A stretch of 64,000 bases of DNA, taken from positions 3,224,001 to 3,288,000 of the forward strand of contig NZ_AP027737.1 in NCBI RefSeq assembly GCF_030296695.1. The letters run 5' to 3'. This document shows positions 34,554 through 44,423 of the stretch, piece by piece; within the stretch, counting starts at the first letter, position 1, and each line of letters opens with the position of its first letter. This DNA comes from Agromyces mangrovi (GTDB lineage Bacteria; Actinomycetota; Actinomycetes; Actinomycetales; Microbacteriaceae). The notes beneath the pieces are model-generated. The model saw only the letters and a list, made by a program, of their open reading frames with translations. It ran no database searches and was not told the DNA's origin. The translations under genes were made by a program, and so were the position numbers.

Positions 34554-34628
34554 GCGCCTAGCCTACTGGCGCGTGGCGGCGCTAGAATCGGGATACGATG
34601 CGTCGATCCCGAGGCTGAAGGGAATGAG

Positions 34629-35012
34629 ATGCCGCTTTCAGAGCAGGAGCAGCGCCTCCTGGAGGAGATGGAGCGCAGCCTCTATCGCAACGATGCCGAC
34701 TTCGTGGCGACGGTGGGTGGGCGACGTGGCCGACCCAACTACCGCTCCGTCGTGCTCGGCGTGCTGCTGGGTGTCGCCGGCGTGGGTGCGCTCATCGCCG
34801 GAGTCGCGACGCAGCTGCTGTTCATCGGCATCATCGGGTTCGCGCTGATGTTCACCGGCGTGCTCCTCGCGATCTCGCCGTCGCGGAAGGTCTCCGTCGA
34901 GGAGCTCTCCGACCTCGCCGACGGCCAGCGCCCCGCCCGCTCGTCCGGCTCCGCCGGGTTCATGGACCGCATGAACCAGCGCTGGGACCGCCGCCAGGAG
35001 GACCGCGACTAG
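34629..35012 (+). CDS. DUF3040 membrane protein
   Basis: A 127-aa small membrane protein of the DUF3040 family, which in actinobacteria lies just before mraZ. The conserved start PLSEQEQRLLEEMERSLY is followed by two transmembrane helices (VVLGVLLGVAGVGALIAGVA and a second at residues 64-82) and a charged tail rich in Arg and Asp. No function is established; association with the division cluster suggests a cell-envelope role. Two -10-like boxes (TAGAAT at about 34584 and TACGAT at about 34595) lie upstream, and GAAGGGA precedes the ATG. Confidence 0.85.
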   Translation: MPLSEQEQRLLEEMERSLYRNDADFVATVGGRRGRPNYRSVVLGVLLGVAGVGALIAGVATQLLFIGIIGFALMFTGVLLAISPSRKVSVEELSDLADGQRPARSSGSAGFMDRMNQRWDRRQEDRD

Positions 35013-35165
35013 CCTCGCTCCACTCCGCTCCACCGAGGGTCGATCCGCCATGGGTCGGCCCTCGTTCGCGTCTCCGGGAGGTCTGACGCCGCACCCTGCC
35101 CGCTGACGAGTGCGCCCGGCGCCTCCACGCGGCATCCGGAACCTGCACTTCGCTCCATTTCCCTC

Positions 35166-35199
35166 CACCCCCGTGATCCCAGTGATCGCGGGGGTGTTT
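35166..35199 (+). terminator. Hairpin followed by TTT before mraZ
   Basis: CACCCCCG (35166-35173) pairs with CGGGGGTG (35189-35196) around a 15-base loop, and TTT follows. It may end transcription from the DUF3040 gene, or act as an attenuator ahead of mraZ. The interval 35013-35165 holds no gene or other clear signal. Confidence 0.5.
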
Positions 35200-35233
35200 G
35201 CACGTGTGGACCCTGAAAATGGCTCGGCTTCCG

Positions 35234-35274
35234 TTGATTGTGGTGGAAAGTGGAGTAAAGTGGAGCCACCTGGT
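35234..35274 (+). promoter_or_regulatory. mraZ promoter with four 10-bp-spaced MraZ-type repeats
   Basis: The -35 TTGATT (35234-35239) and -10 TAAAGT (35256-35261) are 16 bases apart. Overlapping them, TGG recurs at 35241, 35251, 35261 and 35271, each 10 bases apart and mostly as GTGGA or GTGGT. MraZ in other bacteria represses its operon by binding TGGG-type repeats with 10-bp spacing. This is the expected autoregulatory site for the whole division cluster. Confidence 0.85.
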
Positions 35275-35301
35275 TCCGGCCGGAGGAATGGGGGTGATGC
35301 A

Positions 35302-35733
35302 GTGTTCCTCGGTACGCACGAGCCGAAGCTCGACGACAAGGGGCGCATCATCCTGCCCGCCAAGTTCCGCGACGAGCTCGCCAACGGACTGGTGATGACC
35401 CGCGGCCAGGAGCACTGCGTGTACGTGTTCAGCGCACGCGAGTTCGAGACGATCCACGACACGATCCGGCAGGCGCCCGTGACCAGCAAGCAGGCCCGCG
35501 ACTACATGCGCGTCTTCCTCTCCGGCGCCAGCGCCGAGACCCCCGACAAGCAGCACCGCGTCACCATCCCGTCCCCGCTGCGCCAGTACGCGGGGCTCGA
35601 GCGCGACCTCGCCGTCATCGGCGCCGGCAGCCGCGTCGAGATCTGGGACGCCGGCGCCTGGCAGACGTACCTCTCCGAACAGGAGGCGGTCTTCGCGAAC
35701 ACGGCCGAGGAGGTGATCCCGGGGCTCTTCTGA
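35302..35733 (+). CDS. mraZ: Transcriptional regulator MraZ
   Basis: A 143-aa protein with two AbrB-like SpoVT domains. The family pattern is [24 protein letters not shown] in the first half and [18 protein letters not shown] in the second, each with the D-x-KGR/HR-x-x-IP motif. It forms ring-shaped oligomers that bind tandem repeats in its own promoter, seen here at 35241-35274. It opens the division and cell-wall cluster. The GTG at 35302 begins the conserved [14 protein letters not shown], with CCGGAGGAATGGGGG some 10-20 bases upstream providing a ribosome-binding site. Confidence 0.95.
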   Translation: MFLGTHEPKLDDKGRIILPAKFRDELANGLVMTRGQEHCVYVFSAREFETIHDTIRQAPVTSKQARDYMRVFLSGASAETPDKQHRVTIPSPLRQYAGLERDLAVIGAGSRVEIWDAGAWQTYLSEQEAVFANTAEEVIPGLF

Positions 35734-35831
35734 GCCCGGCTCCCGATTCCCAGCCGGATCAGCCTGGTGCACTTCCCCGCACCAGGACGACCCGGATGGG
35801 AATCGGGACCCGGGGTCGGCCCGCGAACATC

Positions 35832-36788
35832 ATGGACGACCTGTCACGCATCCACACACCCGTCATGCTCGAGCGCTGCATCGAGCTGCTCGAGCCCGCC
35901 GTCGCGCGCCCCGGGGCGGTGCTCGTCGACGCCACGCTCGGCATGGGCGGCCACACCGAGGCGCTGCTCGAGCGGTTCCCCGAGCTCACCGTGATCGGCC
36001 TCGACCGCGACACCGACGCACTCGGCATCGCCTCCGAGCGCCTCTCCCGGTTCGGCGACCGCCTGCGCCCCGTGCACACGATCTACGACGGCATCCTCGA
36101 CGCGATCGACGGCGAGGGGTTCCCCGCCGTCGACGGCATCCTGTTCGACCTCGGGGTCTCGTCGCTCCAGCTCGACCGCGCCGAGCGCGGCTTCGCCTAC
36201 GCGAAGGACGCCCCGCTCGACATGCGCATGGACGCGTCCACGGGCATCACCGCCGAGGAGGTGCTTGCCGAGTACGGCGAGGCCGACCTGCGCCGCATCT
36301 TCCACGAGTACGGCGAGGAGAAGCTCGCCGCGCGCTACGCGCGGGCGATCGTCCGGGCGCGCGCCCAGGAGCCGATCACCCGTTCGGGGCGCCTGGTCGA
36401 GATCCTGTCGGATGCCACGCCGGCCGCCGTCCAGCGCGCGGGCCACCCGGCCAAGCGGGTCTTCCAGGCCCTGCGCATCGAGGTCAACGCCGAGCTGTCG
36501 GTGCTCGAGCACGCCGTGCCCGCCGGGCTCGAGGCGCTCGCGGTGGGCGGGCGCATGGTCGTGCTCGCCTACCAGTCGCTCGAGGACCGCATCGTCAAGC
36601 GGGCGCTGCAGGCCGCGACCACGTCGACCGCACCGCCCGGGCTCCCGATGGAGCTGCCCGAGCACCAGCCGAGATTCCGTCTGCTCACGAGGGGAGCCGA
36701 GCTCGCGAGCCCGGCCGAGCAGGAATCGAACCCGCGCGCCAAGCCCGTCCGGCTGCGCGCGGTGGAACGCACGAGGGGGAACGCATGA
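35832..36788 (+). CDS. rsmH: 16S rRNA (cytosine-1402-N4)-methyltransferase
   Basis: A 318-aa SAM-dependent methyltransferase (MraW) that modifies C1402 of 16S rRNA. The start region [13 protein letters not shown] and the SAM motif [15 protein letters not shown] are diagnostic, with [10 protein letters not shown] and the later [19 protein letters not shown] and [14 protein letters not shown]. The ATG at 35832 gives [12 protein letters not shown], which matches the family start; an ATG at 35796 would add 12 residues without similarity. Its stop overlaps the ftsL ATG by four bases. Confidence 0.93.
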   Translation: MDDLSRIHTPVMLERCIELLEPAVARPGAVLVDATLGMGGHTEALLERFPELTVIGLDRDTDALGIASERLSRFGDRLRPVHTIYDGILDAIDGEGFPAVDGILFDLGVSSLQLDRAERGFAYAKDAPLDMRMDASTGITAEEVLAEYGEADLRRIFHEYGEEKLAARYARAIVRARAQEPITRSGRLVEILSDATPAAVQRAGHPAKRVFQALRIEVNAELSVLEHAVPAGLEALAVGGRMVVLAYQSLEDRIVKRALQAATTSTAPPGLPMELPEHQPRFRLLTRGAELASPAEQESNPRAKPVRLRAVERTRGNA

Positions 36789-37398
36789 GCGCACAGATCC
36801 TGGGGCGCGCGAGACCGGCCGAACGGCCGGACGCGCGGCCGAACCCGCGGCTGCGGCCGGCACCCGAGCCGGCGCCCGGCCGCTCCCGGCCGCGCCTGGT
36901 CTACGCCGTCGTCGCGATCACGGGCGCCGCGCTGATCGTCGCCGCGCAGCTGCTGCTGAGCGTCGCGGTCACGCACGGCGCGTACGAGATCGACGCCCTC
37001 CAGGCGGAGCAGACCGAGCTCTCGCGCACCCACCAGCAGGTCGCCGAGGAGCTCGACCGAGTCGAGTCGCCCCAGTTCCTCGCGGCGAACGCCGAATCGC
37101 TCGGCATGGTGCAGACCGCCGACCCCGTCTACCTGCGCCTCTCCGACGGCGCGGTGCTCGGCGAGCCGGTGCCCGCCGCCGCGGCGCCGGCGGGTGCATC
37201 GGCCGTGCTGGTGCCGAACACGCTCATCTCCGGCGTGCCGCTCGTCACCGAGGAGCAGGCCGCCGCCCCGGAGACGCCGTCGGGCTCGGCCCCGGCGCCG
37301 GTGACCGACCAGGGCGCCTCCGGCGCGGCGACCGCGGGGAGGCGGAGCCCGACGTACCGTCGTTCGAGGACGGACTGCCCACACCCAGCACCCACTGA
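36785..37398 (+). CDS. ftsL: Division protein FtsL-like (frameshifted here)
   Basis: A bitopic membrane protein of about 204 aa between rsmH and ftsI, in the classical ftsL position. A proline/arginine-rich cytoplasmic region (residues 1-38) precedes one transmembrane helix ([20 protein letters not shown]) and a short periplasmic coiled coil ([23 protein letters not shown]). The Ala/Pro/Glu-rich tail ends as [15 protein letters not shown] in another frame. One extra G in the run at 37336-37339 joins ATAG to EAEPDVPSF, giving 205 whole codons and a TGA at 37396-37398. As sequenced it reads on into ftsI without a stop. FtsL acts in the FtsQLB complex that activates FtsWI. Confidence 0.85.
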
Positions 37399-37426
37399 CC
37401 GGACGCGCACGGAAGGACCGCACCCC

Positions 37427-39201
37427 GTGACCACGAGCCGCTCGCGTTCCCGTCGCACCCTCGTCTTCGCCGCGGTGCTGCTCGGGCTCATCTCGGTCTT
37501 CGTCACCCGCCTGGTCGACATCCAGGTCGTGCGCGCGGCCTCGCTCAGCGAGCAGGCCGAGGACCTGCGCTCCGCGCCGCGCACGGTGTACGGCGCGCGC
37601 GGTGACATCGTCGACGCGAACGGCGTGGTGCTGGCCGACAGCGTCATGCGGTGGGACATCGCGCTGTCGCCGTCGAAGGCGAAGGCGGGACCCTCGAGCG
37701 CGAGGTCGACGGCGAGGTCGTCGAGGTGCCGCTGGAGCGGACCGCAGCGGAGCTCGGCGAGGTGGTCGGCCTCACCGGCGACCAGGTGCTCGGCATCATC
37801 GAGGCCGCGCTCGCGGAGGATCCGGACTCCGACTTCGCCTACGTGTCGAAGCTGGTGGACGTGGGGACGTACGAGGCGGTCGAGGCGCTCGACATCCCGT
37901 GGGTCGTGCCGTGGCGGCATCCGAGTCGGACCTATCCCAACGGGTCGGTCGCGGGCAACCTGATCGGCTTCACTGGTGACGACGGCGACGCCCTCGCGGG
38001 GCTCGAGCTGAGCGAGGACTCGTGCCTCGCGGGCCAGGACGGTCGCGAGCAGTACCTCTACGGTGCGGGCGACTACACGCCCATCCCCGACAGCACCGTG
38101 GTGCTCGAGGAGGCGAAGGACGGCGGCGACCTGCAGCTGACGATCGACTCCGACCTGCAGTGGTTCGTGCAGCGCGTCGCGGCCGAGCAGGTCGCGGCGA
38201 CCGGGGCGCAGTGGGCGACCGTGACGGTCATGGAGGTCGAGACGGGCCGGCTCCTGGCGGTCGCCGATGTGCCGACGGTCGACCCGAACGATCCGGCGGC
38301 GACCGAGTCGGTCGACCGCGGCTCGCGCGCCTTCACGGCATCGTTCGAGCCGGGCTCGACGTTCAAGACGCTCACGGCAGCGGCGGTCGTCGACGCGGGG
38401 GAGGACGAGCCCGGCGTCGTCGCGCCGTACCGCTACCTGCCCGCGAACGGCGCGAACGTCAACGACAGCCACTTCCACGAGGACGAGCGGATGACCCTCT
38501 CGGGCGTGCTCGTCGACTCGTCGAACACCGGCATGTCGCTCTTCGGCGAGCGGCTCTCCGACTCCGAGCGCTTCTCGTACATGGAGGCGTTCGGCATCGG
38601 CCAGCGCACCGAGGTCGGGTTCCTCGCCGAGGACCCCGGAATCCTGCACGACTGGCGGAACTGGGACAACCAGACCAAGTACACGACCATGTTCGGCCAG
38701 GGCCTCACCACGACGGCGATCCAGATCGCGAGCGTGTACCAGACGATCGCGAACGGCGGCGTGCGCATGCCCGTCACGCTGGTCGACGGATGCCTCGGGG
38801 CAGACGGCGAACCCGTCGAGCAGGAGGCCGCGGAGGGAACCCGGGTCATCTCCGAGCAGGCCGCGGCGGACACCTCGCTCATGCTCGAGCAGGTGTACCG
38901 CGACGGCTGGCTGGCCGACCGCTGGAACGTGCCCGGGTACCGTGTCGCGGCGAAGACGGGCACCGCCCAGGTGCCCGACGGGAACGGCGGATACCAGAGC
39001 GGCTACCTCGTCTCCGTGTCGGGCTTCGCGCCCGCCGACGACCCCGAGTACGTCGTTTCGGTGAGCATCATGGATCCCGTTAAGATGAACTCGTCCGCCG
39101 CCTCGGCTCCCGTCTTCCAGGAGGTCATGAGCCAGGTGCTGAAGACATCTCGGACGATTCCCTCCGGCGCCGAAGCGCCCGAACTGCCAGCGCACTGGTG
39201 A
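37427..39201 (+). CDS. ftsI: Septal penicillin-binding protein FtsI/PBP3 (frameshifted here)
   Basis: A class B transpeptidase of 591 aa for septal peptidoglycan. The N-terminus is basic with one transmembrane helix (LVFAAVLLGLISVFVTRLVD), followed by the dimerisation region (RTVYGARGDIVDANGVVLAD). The transpeptidase motifs are all present: EPGSTFKTLT (SxxK, Ser nucleophile), SSNTG (SxN) and KTGTAQ (KTG). The first 90 residues and the rest are in different frames; one extra G in the run at 37687-37689 joins SPSKAKAG to TLEREVDGEVV and gives 592 whole codons. The GTG start lies 28 bases after the repaired ftsL stop, with GGAAGGA upstream. murF, not murE, follows. Confidence 0.92.
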
Positions 39202-39213
39202 GAAAGCAGGACG

Positions 39214-40617
39214 ATGATCGCCCTGACGATCGATGAGGTCGCGCGCGCCGTCGACGGGCGTCTCGTCGACGCCGCGCACGGCGAGCGGGTGGTCGACGGT
39301 GCCGTGCACACCGACTCCCGCGAGGTCGGCCCCGGCGACGTCTTCGTCTGCAAGCCCGGCGAGGTGACCGACGGGCACGTGTTCGCTCCCGACGCGGTCG
39401 CCGCGGGCGCCGCGCTGCTCATCGTGGAGCGTTCGCTGGAGCTCGACGTGCCCCAGGTGGTCGTCGAGGACGCCGTCGTCGGCCTCGGTGCGCTCGCGAC
39501 CGAGGTGGTGCGCCGCGTGCGCGCGGGCGGCGACCTGCGCGTGGTCGGCATCACCGGCTCGAACGGCAAGACGACGACCAAGAACCTGCTGCGCGCCATC
39601 CTGTCGCCCGAGGGCGAGACGGTCGCGCCGCGCGGCTCGTACAACAACGAGGTCGGCGCACCGGTCACCATGCTCGAGCTCACCGAGTCGACGAAGTACC
39701 TCGTCGCCGAGATGGGCGCCTCGGGCGTCGGCCACATCGCACGGCTGACCCGCATGGCCCGCCCCGACATCGGCGTGGTCCTGAAGGTCGGCCTCGCCCA
39801 CGCGGGCGAGTTCGGCGGCATCGAGCAGACCGTGCGCGCCAAGGGCGAGATGGTCGAGGCCCTCGCCGAGGACGGCGTCGCGGTGCTGAACGCCGACGAC
39901 CCGCGCGTGGCCGGCATGGCCGACCGCACGAGCGCGCGCATCGTGCGGTTCGGGTTCGGAGCGGACGCCGACGTGCGCGCCACCGACGTGGTCGCCCACG
40001 CGGGCGGCACCGACTTCCGCGTCGAGGTGGCGGGGGTCGGCGGCGCCGACGTGCGCTTCCGCGTGCTCGGCGAGCACCACGTCATGAACGCCCTCGCGGC
40101 GATCGCGGTCGCCACCGAGCTCGGCGTCGCGCTCGACGACACCGTCGCCCGTCTCGAGCAGGTCACGCTCGCCGAGCGCTGGCGCATGCAGCTCATGGGC
40201 GGTCGCGACGGCATCACGGTGATCAACGACGCGTACAACGCGAGCCCCGACTCGATGGCCGCGGCGCTCAAGACGCTCGCGCAGCTCGGGCGGTCGGGCG
40301 GCCGCACGATCGCGGTGCTGGGCGAGATGAGCGAGCTCGGCGAGTTCTCGGGCGAGGAGCACGACCGCATCGGCCTGCAGGCCGTTCGGCTCGGCATCTC
40401 GCAGCTCGTCGTGGTGGGCGCGGGTGCGAGGCGCCTGCACATCACGGCGATCAACGAGGGGTCGTGGGACGGCGAGAGCGCCTTCGTCGAGACGCAGGAC
40501 GAGGCGTTCGACCTCGTCGCGAAGACCGCCGGTCCCGGTGACACGGTGCTGGTGAAATCGTCGAACTCGGCGGGTCTCCGCCACCTCGGCGACCGATTGG
40601 GAGAATGGTTCGCGTGA
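39214..40617 (+). CDS. murF: UDP-N-acetylmuramoyl-tripeptide--D-alanyl-D-alanine ligase
   Basis: A 467-aa Mur ligase adding D-Ala-D-Ala to the peptide stem. The ATP loop is [15 protein letters not shown] near residue 112. MurF-specific features are [15 protein letters not shown] in the N-terminal substrate domain, [10 protein letters not shown], and [18 protein letters not shown] in the C-terminal domain. These separate it from MurE, which is not present in the 12 bases between ftsI and this gene, nor elsewhere in the window. Its stop overlaps the mraY GTG by a few bases, indicating coupled translation. Confidence 0.95.
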   Translation: MIALTIDEVARAVDGRLVDAAHGERVVDGAVHTDSREVGPGDVFVCKPGEVTDGHVFAPDAVAAGAALLIVERSLELDVPQVVVEDAVVGLGALATEVVRRVRAGGDLRVVGITGSNGKTTTKNLLRAILSPEGETVAPRGSYNNEVGAPVTMLELTESTKYLVAEMGASGVGHIARLTRMARPDIGVVLKVGLAHAGEFGGIEQTVRAKGEMVEALAEDGVAVLNADDPRVAGMADRTSARIVRFGFGADADVRATDVVAHAGGTDFRVEVAGVGGADVRFRVLGEHHVMNALAAIAVATELGVALDDTVARLEQVTLAERWRMQLMGGRDGITVINDAYNASPDSMAAALKTLAQLGRSGGRTIAVLGEMSELGEFSGEEHDRIGLQAVRLGISQLVVVGAGARRLHITAINEGSWDGESAFVETQDEAFDLVAKTAGPGDTVLVKSSNSAGLRHLGDRLGEWFA

Positions 40618-41708
40618 GAACACTGTTGACCGCAGGAGCGCTGTCGCTCTCCTTCACACTGTTCCTCACGCCGCTGTTCATCCGGCTGTTCACGAAGCTG
40701 AACTGGGGCCAGTTCATCCGCGACGACGGCCCGAAGAGCCACCACGTCAAGCGCGGCACGCCCACCATGGGCGGCATCGTCTTCATCCTGGGCACGTTGT
40801 TCGGGTACTTCACGGCGACGCTCGTCTTCAACGAGCTGCCGACCGCGTCGGGCCTGCTCGTGCTGCTGATGATGGTGGGCCTCGGCATCGTCGGCTTCGT
40901 CGACGACTTCCTGAAGACCCGCAAGAAGCAGAGCCTCGGCCTCGGCGGCTGGGCGAAGATCGCCGGCCAGGTGATCGTCGCCGCGGTGTTCGCGCTGCTC
41001 GCCCTCGGCTTCCCGAACGCGCAGGGCGAGACCCCCGCCTCCACGAGCATCTCGTTCATCCGAGACCTGCCGCTCGACTTCATGGTGTTCGGCACGATCG
41101 TCGGCGTCATCCTCTACGTGCTCTGGATCACGCTGCTGACGGCCGCTGCGTCCAATGCCGTGAACGTCACCGACGGGCTCGACGGGCTCGCGTCGGGCGC
41201 CTCGATCCTCGCGATCGGCTCGTTCGTGATCATCGGCTTCTGGCAGTTCAACCAGTCCTGCTTCTCCGAGAACCTGAACCCGAGCGACGGGTACCGCTGC
41301 TACGAGGTGCGCGATCCGCTCGACATCGCGATCGTCGCGACCGCGATCGTCGGCGCCGTGCTCGGCTTCCTCTGGTGGAACACCAACCCGGCGAAGATCA
41401 TCATGGGCGACACGGGCTCGCTCGCGCTCGGCGGCGCCCTTGCGGCGCTCGCGGTGGTCAGCCGCACCGAGCTGCTGCTCATCCTCATCGGCGGCCTCTT
41501 CGTCATCGAGACCGGCTCGGTCATCGTGCAGCGGGCGTACTTCAAGCTCACCCGCGGCAAGCGCATCTTCCTGATGAGTCCGATCCACCACCACTTCGAG
41601 CTGAAGGGCTGGGCCGAGGTCACGATCGTCGTGCGGTTCTGGATCATCGCCGGCCTGCTCGTTGCGGCCGGAGTCGGCTCCTTCTACCTCGAATGGCTCG
41701 CCAACTGA
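40614..41708 (+). CDS. mraY: Phospho-N-acetylmuramoyl-pentapeptide transferase
   Basis: A 364-aa polytopic enzyme with about ten helices, making lipid I from UDP-MurNAc-pentapeptide and undecaprenyl phosphate. Signature segments are [33 protein letters not shown] (the DD pair), [22 protein letters not shown] and [12 protein letters not shown]. The GTG at 40614 was chosen over the ATG at 40605 because a GGGAGAA ribosome-binding site sits 9 bases before it, and the GTG overlaps the murF stop. Its own stop TGA overlaps the murD ATG by one base. Confidence 0.96.
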   Translation: MRTLLTAGALSLSFTLFLTPLFIRLFTKLNWGQFIRDDGPKSHHVKRGTPTMGGIVFILGTLFGYFTATLVFNELPTASGLLVLLMMVGLGIVGFVDDFLKTRKKQSLGLGGWAKIAGQVIVAAVFALLALGFPNAQGETPASTSISFIRDLPLDFMVFGTIVGVILYVLWITLLTAAASNAVNVTDGLDGLASGASILAIGSFVIIGFWQFNQSCFSENLNPSDGYRCYEVRDPLDIAIVATAIVGAVLGFLWWNTNPAKIIMGDTGSLALGGALAALAVVSRTELLLILIGGLFVIETGSVIVQRAYFKLTRGKRIFLMSPIHHHFELKGWAEVTIVVRFWIIAGLLVAAGVGSFYLEWLAN

Positions 41709-43237
41709 TGACGGATGCCTCGCGGCTCGACGGTCTCACGAGCTGGCGTTCCGACTGGTCGGGCCTGCGCACGGTCGTGCTGGGCGCGGGCGTCACGGGC
41801 TTCGCGGCCGCCGACACGCTCGCCGAGCTCGGCGCCGAGGTGCTCGTGGTGGCGCCCGCGGTCGACGACGATCGCGTGCGCGTGCTCGAGGTGATCGGCG
41901 CGCGCCTGCTGCAGCATCCGCTCGATGCCGTGCCCGCGGAGGTCGTGGCATTCGACCCCGAGCTCGTGATCGCCTCGCCCGGGTTCCACCCCGACCACCC
42001 GGTGCTCGAGTGGGCCGCGGCCGAGCGGGTCGCGGTGTGGGGCGACATCGAGCTGGCCTGGCGCGTCCGCGACAAGGTCGAGCCGGCCGCCGAGTGGATC
42101 CTCGTCACGGGCACCAACGGCAAGACCACGACCACGCAGCTCACCGCGACGATGCTCGCCGCGCACGGGCTGCGTGCGGCCCCGTGCGGCAACATCGGCG
42201 TGCCGGTGCTCGACGCGGTGCGCGACCCGGGCGGGTTCGACGTGCTCGTGGTCGAGCTCTCGAGCTACCAGCTGCACCACCTGCCGCTCGACGGTCCGGG
42301 CGCGCTGCACCCCGTGTCATCCGTGTGCCTGAACATCGCGGACGACCACCTCGACTGGCACGGCTCCGCCGAGGCCTACCGTGCGGCGAAGGCGAAGGTG
42401 TACGAGCACGTGCGCGTCGCGTGCGTCTACAACAAGTCGGATGCCGCAACGGAGCAGATGGTGCGCGACGCCGAGGTCGAGGAGGGGGCGCGAGCGATCG
42501 GGTTCGACCTGGGCGTGCCGGGTCCGAGTGACTTCGGCATCGCCGAGGGCGTGCTGTGCGACCGCGCGTTCCTCGACGACCGTCGCAACACCGCGCTCGA
42601 GCTGACCACGCTCGACGAGCTCGCGCAGGCGGGGCTCGCGGCCCCGCACGTCGTGGCCAACATCCTCGCCGCGGCCGCGCTCGCCCGGTCGGTGGGCGTG
42701 CCGCCCGCGACCGTGCACGACGCGCTCGCGACCTTCCGCCTCGACGCCCACCGCATCGAGCGGGTCGCCGCGGCCGACGGCATCGCCTGGGTCGACGACT
42801 CGAAGGCCACCAACCCGCACGCAGCGCAGGCGTCGCTCGCCGCCTACCCGTCGGTGGTGTGGATCGTCGGCGGCCTGCTGAAGGGCGTCGACATCGACGC
42901 GCTCGTCGCGGGCCACGTCGACCGGCTGCGCGCGGCCGTCGTGATCGGCGTCGACCGCGCCGCCCTCGTCGCGGCGTTCGCGCGACACGCCCCCGGGCTC
43001 GAGGTCGTCGAGGTCGACACCGCCGACACTGGTGACGTGATGCGTCGCGCGGTCGAGTCGGCCGCCGGCCTCGCACGGGCGGGGGACACGGTGCTCCTCG
43101 CACCGGCGGCGGCGTCGATGGACCAGTTCACCGACTACGCCGACCGGGGTCGCCGCTTCGCCGGCGCCGTGCGCGAGTACCTGGGAGGTGAGGCGGATGA
43201 CGGCTCCGCCCCACGCACGCCCGGACTCCCCGGCTGA
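41708..43237 (+). CDS. murD: UDP-N-acetylmuramoyl-L-alanine--D-glutamate ligase
   Basis: A 509-aa Mur ligase adding D-Glu to UDP-MurNAc-L-Ala. It begins with a Rossmann-like UDP-binding domain (LRTVVLGAGVTGFAAADTLAELG), then the ATP loop VTGTNGKTTTTQLTATML near residue 137, LNIADDHLDWHG, and the C-terminal domain with WVDDSKATNPHAAQASL and APAAASMDQF. Its end overlaps the start of ftsW by 41 bases. No frame break is visible. Confidence 0.95.
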   Translation: MTDASRLDGLTSWRSDWSGLRTVVLGAGVTGFAAADTLAELGAEVLVVAPAVDDDRVRVLEVIGARLLQHPLDAVPAEVVAFDPELVIASPGFHPDHPVLEWAAAERVAVWGDIELAWRVRDKVEPAAEWILVTGTNGKTTTTQLTATMLAAHGLRAAPCGNIGVPVLDAVRDPGGFDVLVVELSSYQLHHLPLDGPGALHPVSSVCLNIADDHLDWHGSAEAYRAAKAKVYEHVRVACVYNKSDAATEQMVRDAEVEEGARAIGFDLGVPGPSDFGIAEGVLCDRAFLDDRRNTALELTTLDELAQAGLAAPHVVANILAAAALARSVGVPPATVHDALATFRLDAHRIERVAAADGIAWVDDSKATNPHAAQASLAAYPSVVWIVGGLLKGVDIDALVAGHVDRLRAAVVIGVDRAALVAAFARHAPGLEVVEVDTADTGDVMRRAVESAAGLARAGDTVLLAPAAASMDQFTDYADRGRRFAGAVREYLGGEADDGSAPRTPGLPG

Positions 43238-44423
43238 GGACCGCCCGGGCGGCATCTCCGCGGCCCGCATCCGGCTCGGGCGCATGTTCCGCGCCGAGTC
43301 GGCGAACTACTTCACCCTGCTCGGCACCACGATCTTCCTGGTCGTGTTCGGCCTCGTCATGGTGCTGTCGTCGTCGACCGTCGACTCGTACATCGCCGAC
43401 GAGGGCTTCTTCGGCGAGTTCATGCGCCAGGGCGTGTTCGTGCTGGTCGGGATCCCGCTCATGCTGGTCGTCAGCCGCCTGCCGCAACGGTTCTGGATGG
43501 CCGTCGCCTGGCCGGCCCTCGCGATCGCGTGCGGGCTGCAGGTGCTGGTGGTCGCGACGCCCATGGGCGTGACGGTCGGCGGCAACACGAACTGGCTGAA
43601 CCTCGGCGGGTTCCAGTTCCAGCCGTCGGAGGCCATCAAGCTCGCGCTCGTGCTCTGGCTCGGGCTCATGACCACGCGCAAGGAGCCGGTGCTGGGCGAG
43701 TTCGGCCGCGGCGTGCTCCCGATCCTGCTGGTCGGCGGCGGCGCGATCGGCCTGGTGCTCCTCGGCGGCGACCTCGGCACGGTCATGATCATGGGCGGGA
43801 TGCTGCTGGGCACCCTGTTCCTCATCGGCGTGCGGCTGCGGCTGCTCGTCGTGCCGGTGCTGCTCGGCGCGGGCGCGTTCGCCCTCGCGGCCGTGACCAG
43901 CGAGAACCGGATGCAGCGCATCGGCGCGTTCCTCAGCCACACCTGCGACGACTACATCAACTCGTGCTGGCAGACCGAGCACGGCACCTTCGCCCTCGCC
44001 AACGGCGGGATCTTCGGGGTCGGCCTCGGCAACTCCACGGCGAAGTGGTCGTGGCTTCCGGCGGCCGACAACGACTTCATCTTCGCGATCATCGGCGAGG
44101 AGCTCGGCCTCATCGGCGCGGTCGTCGTGCTCGGCCTGCTCGTGGTGCTCGCGATCGCGTTCGCCCGCATCATGCGGCAGGCGCCGACCATGTTCGGACG
44201 CACCGTGACCGCCGCGATGCTCGTCTGGGTGATCGGTCAGGCGTGTGTCAATATCGGTGTCGTGCTCGGTGTCTTCCCCGTCCTCGGCGTTCCCCTCCCG
44301 CTCGTGTCCTCCGGCGGCACGGCCCTGCTGACCACGCTGGTCGGCATCGGCGTGGTGCTCTCGGTCGCGCGCGAGTCCGCGCCCGCCCCGGCCCGGGCAC
44401 GGAAGCGGGCGACCGCGCGATGA
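43197..44423 (+). CDS. ftsW: Septal peptidoglycan glycosyltransferase FtsW
   Basis: A 408-aa SEDS-family polymerase with ten helices that elongates glycan strands with FtsI. Typical motifs are [32 protein letters not shown], the catalytic-region sequence [34 protein letters not shown], quoted here only to its position near residue 275, and [15 protein letters not shown]. The ATG at 43197 was preferred over the GTG at 43188 because the GGGAGGT ribosome-binding site (43183-43189) lies 7 bases before it. The ATGA at the end overlaps the murG start. Confidence 0.94.
   Translation: MTAPPHARPDSPAEDRPGGISAARIRLGRMFRAESANYFTLLGTTIFLVVFGLVMVLSSSTVDSYIADEGFFGEFMRQGVFVLVGIPLMLVVSRLPQRFWMAVAWPALAIACGLQVLVVATPMGVTVGGNTNWLNLGGFQFQPSEAIKLALVLWLGLMTTRKEPVLGEFGRGVLPILLVGGGAIGLVLLGGDLGTVMIMGGMLLGTLFLIGVRLRLLVVPVLLGAGAFALAAVTSENRMQRIGAFLSHTCDDYINSCWQTEHGTFALANGGIFGVGLGNSTAKWSWLPAADNDFIFAIIGEELGLIGAVVVLGLLVVLAIAFARIMRQAPTMFGRTVTAAMLVWVIGQACVNIGVVLGVFPVLGVPLPLVSSGGTALLTTLVGIGVVLSVARESAPAPARARKRATAR

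Noticed and set aside
36785..37963. ftsL and the start of ftsI as one fused protein
   Set aside because: Adding one G at 37336-37339 gives FtsL a normal end and stop. The fused reading also breaks again inside ftsI.
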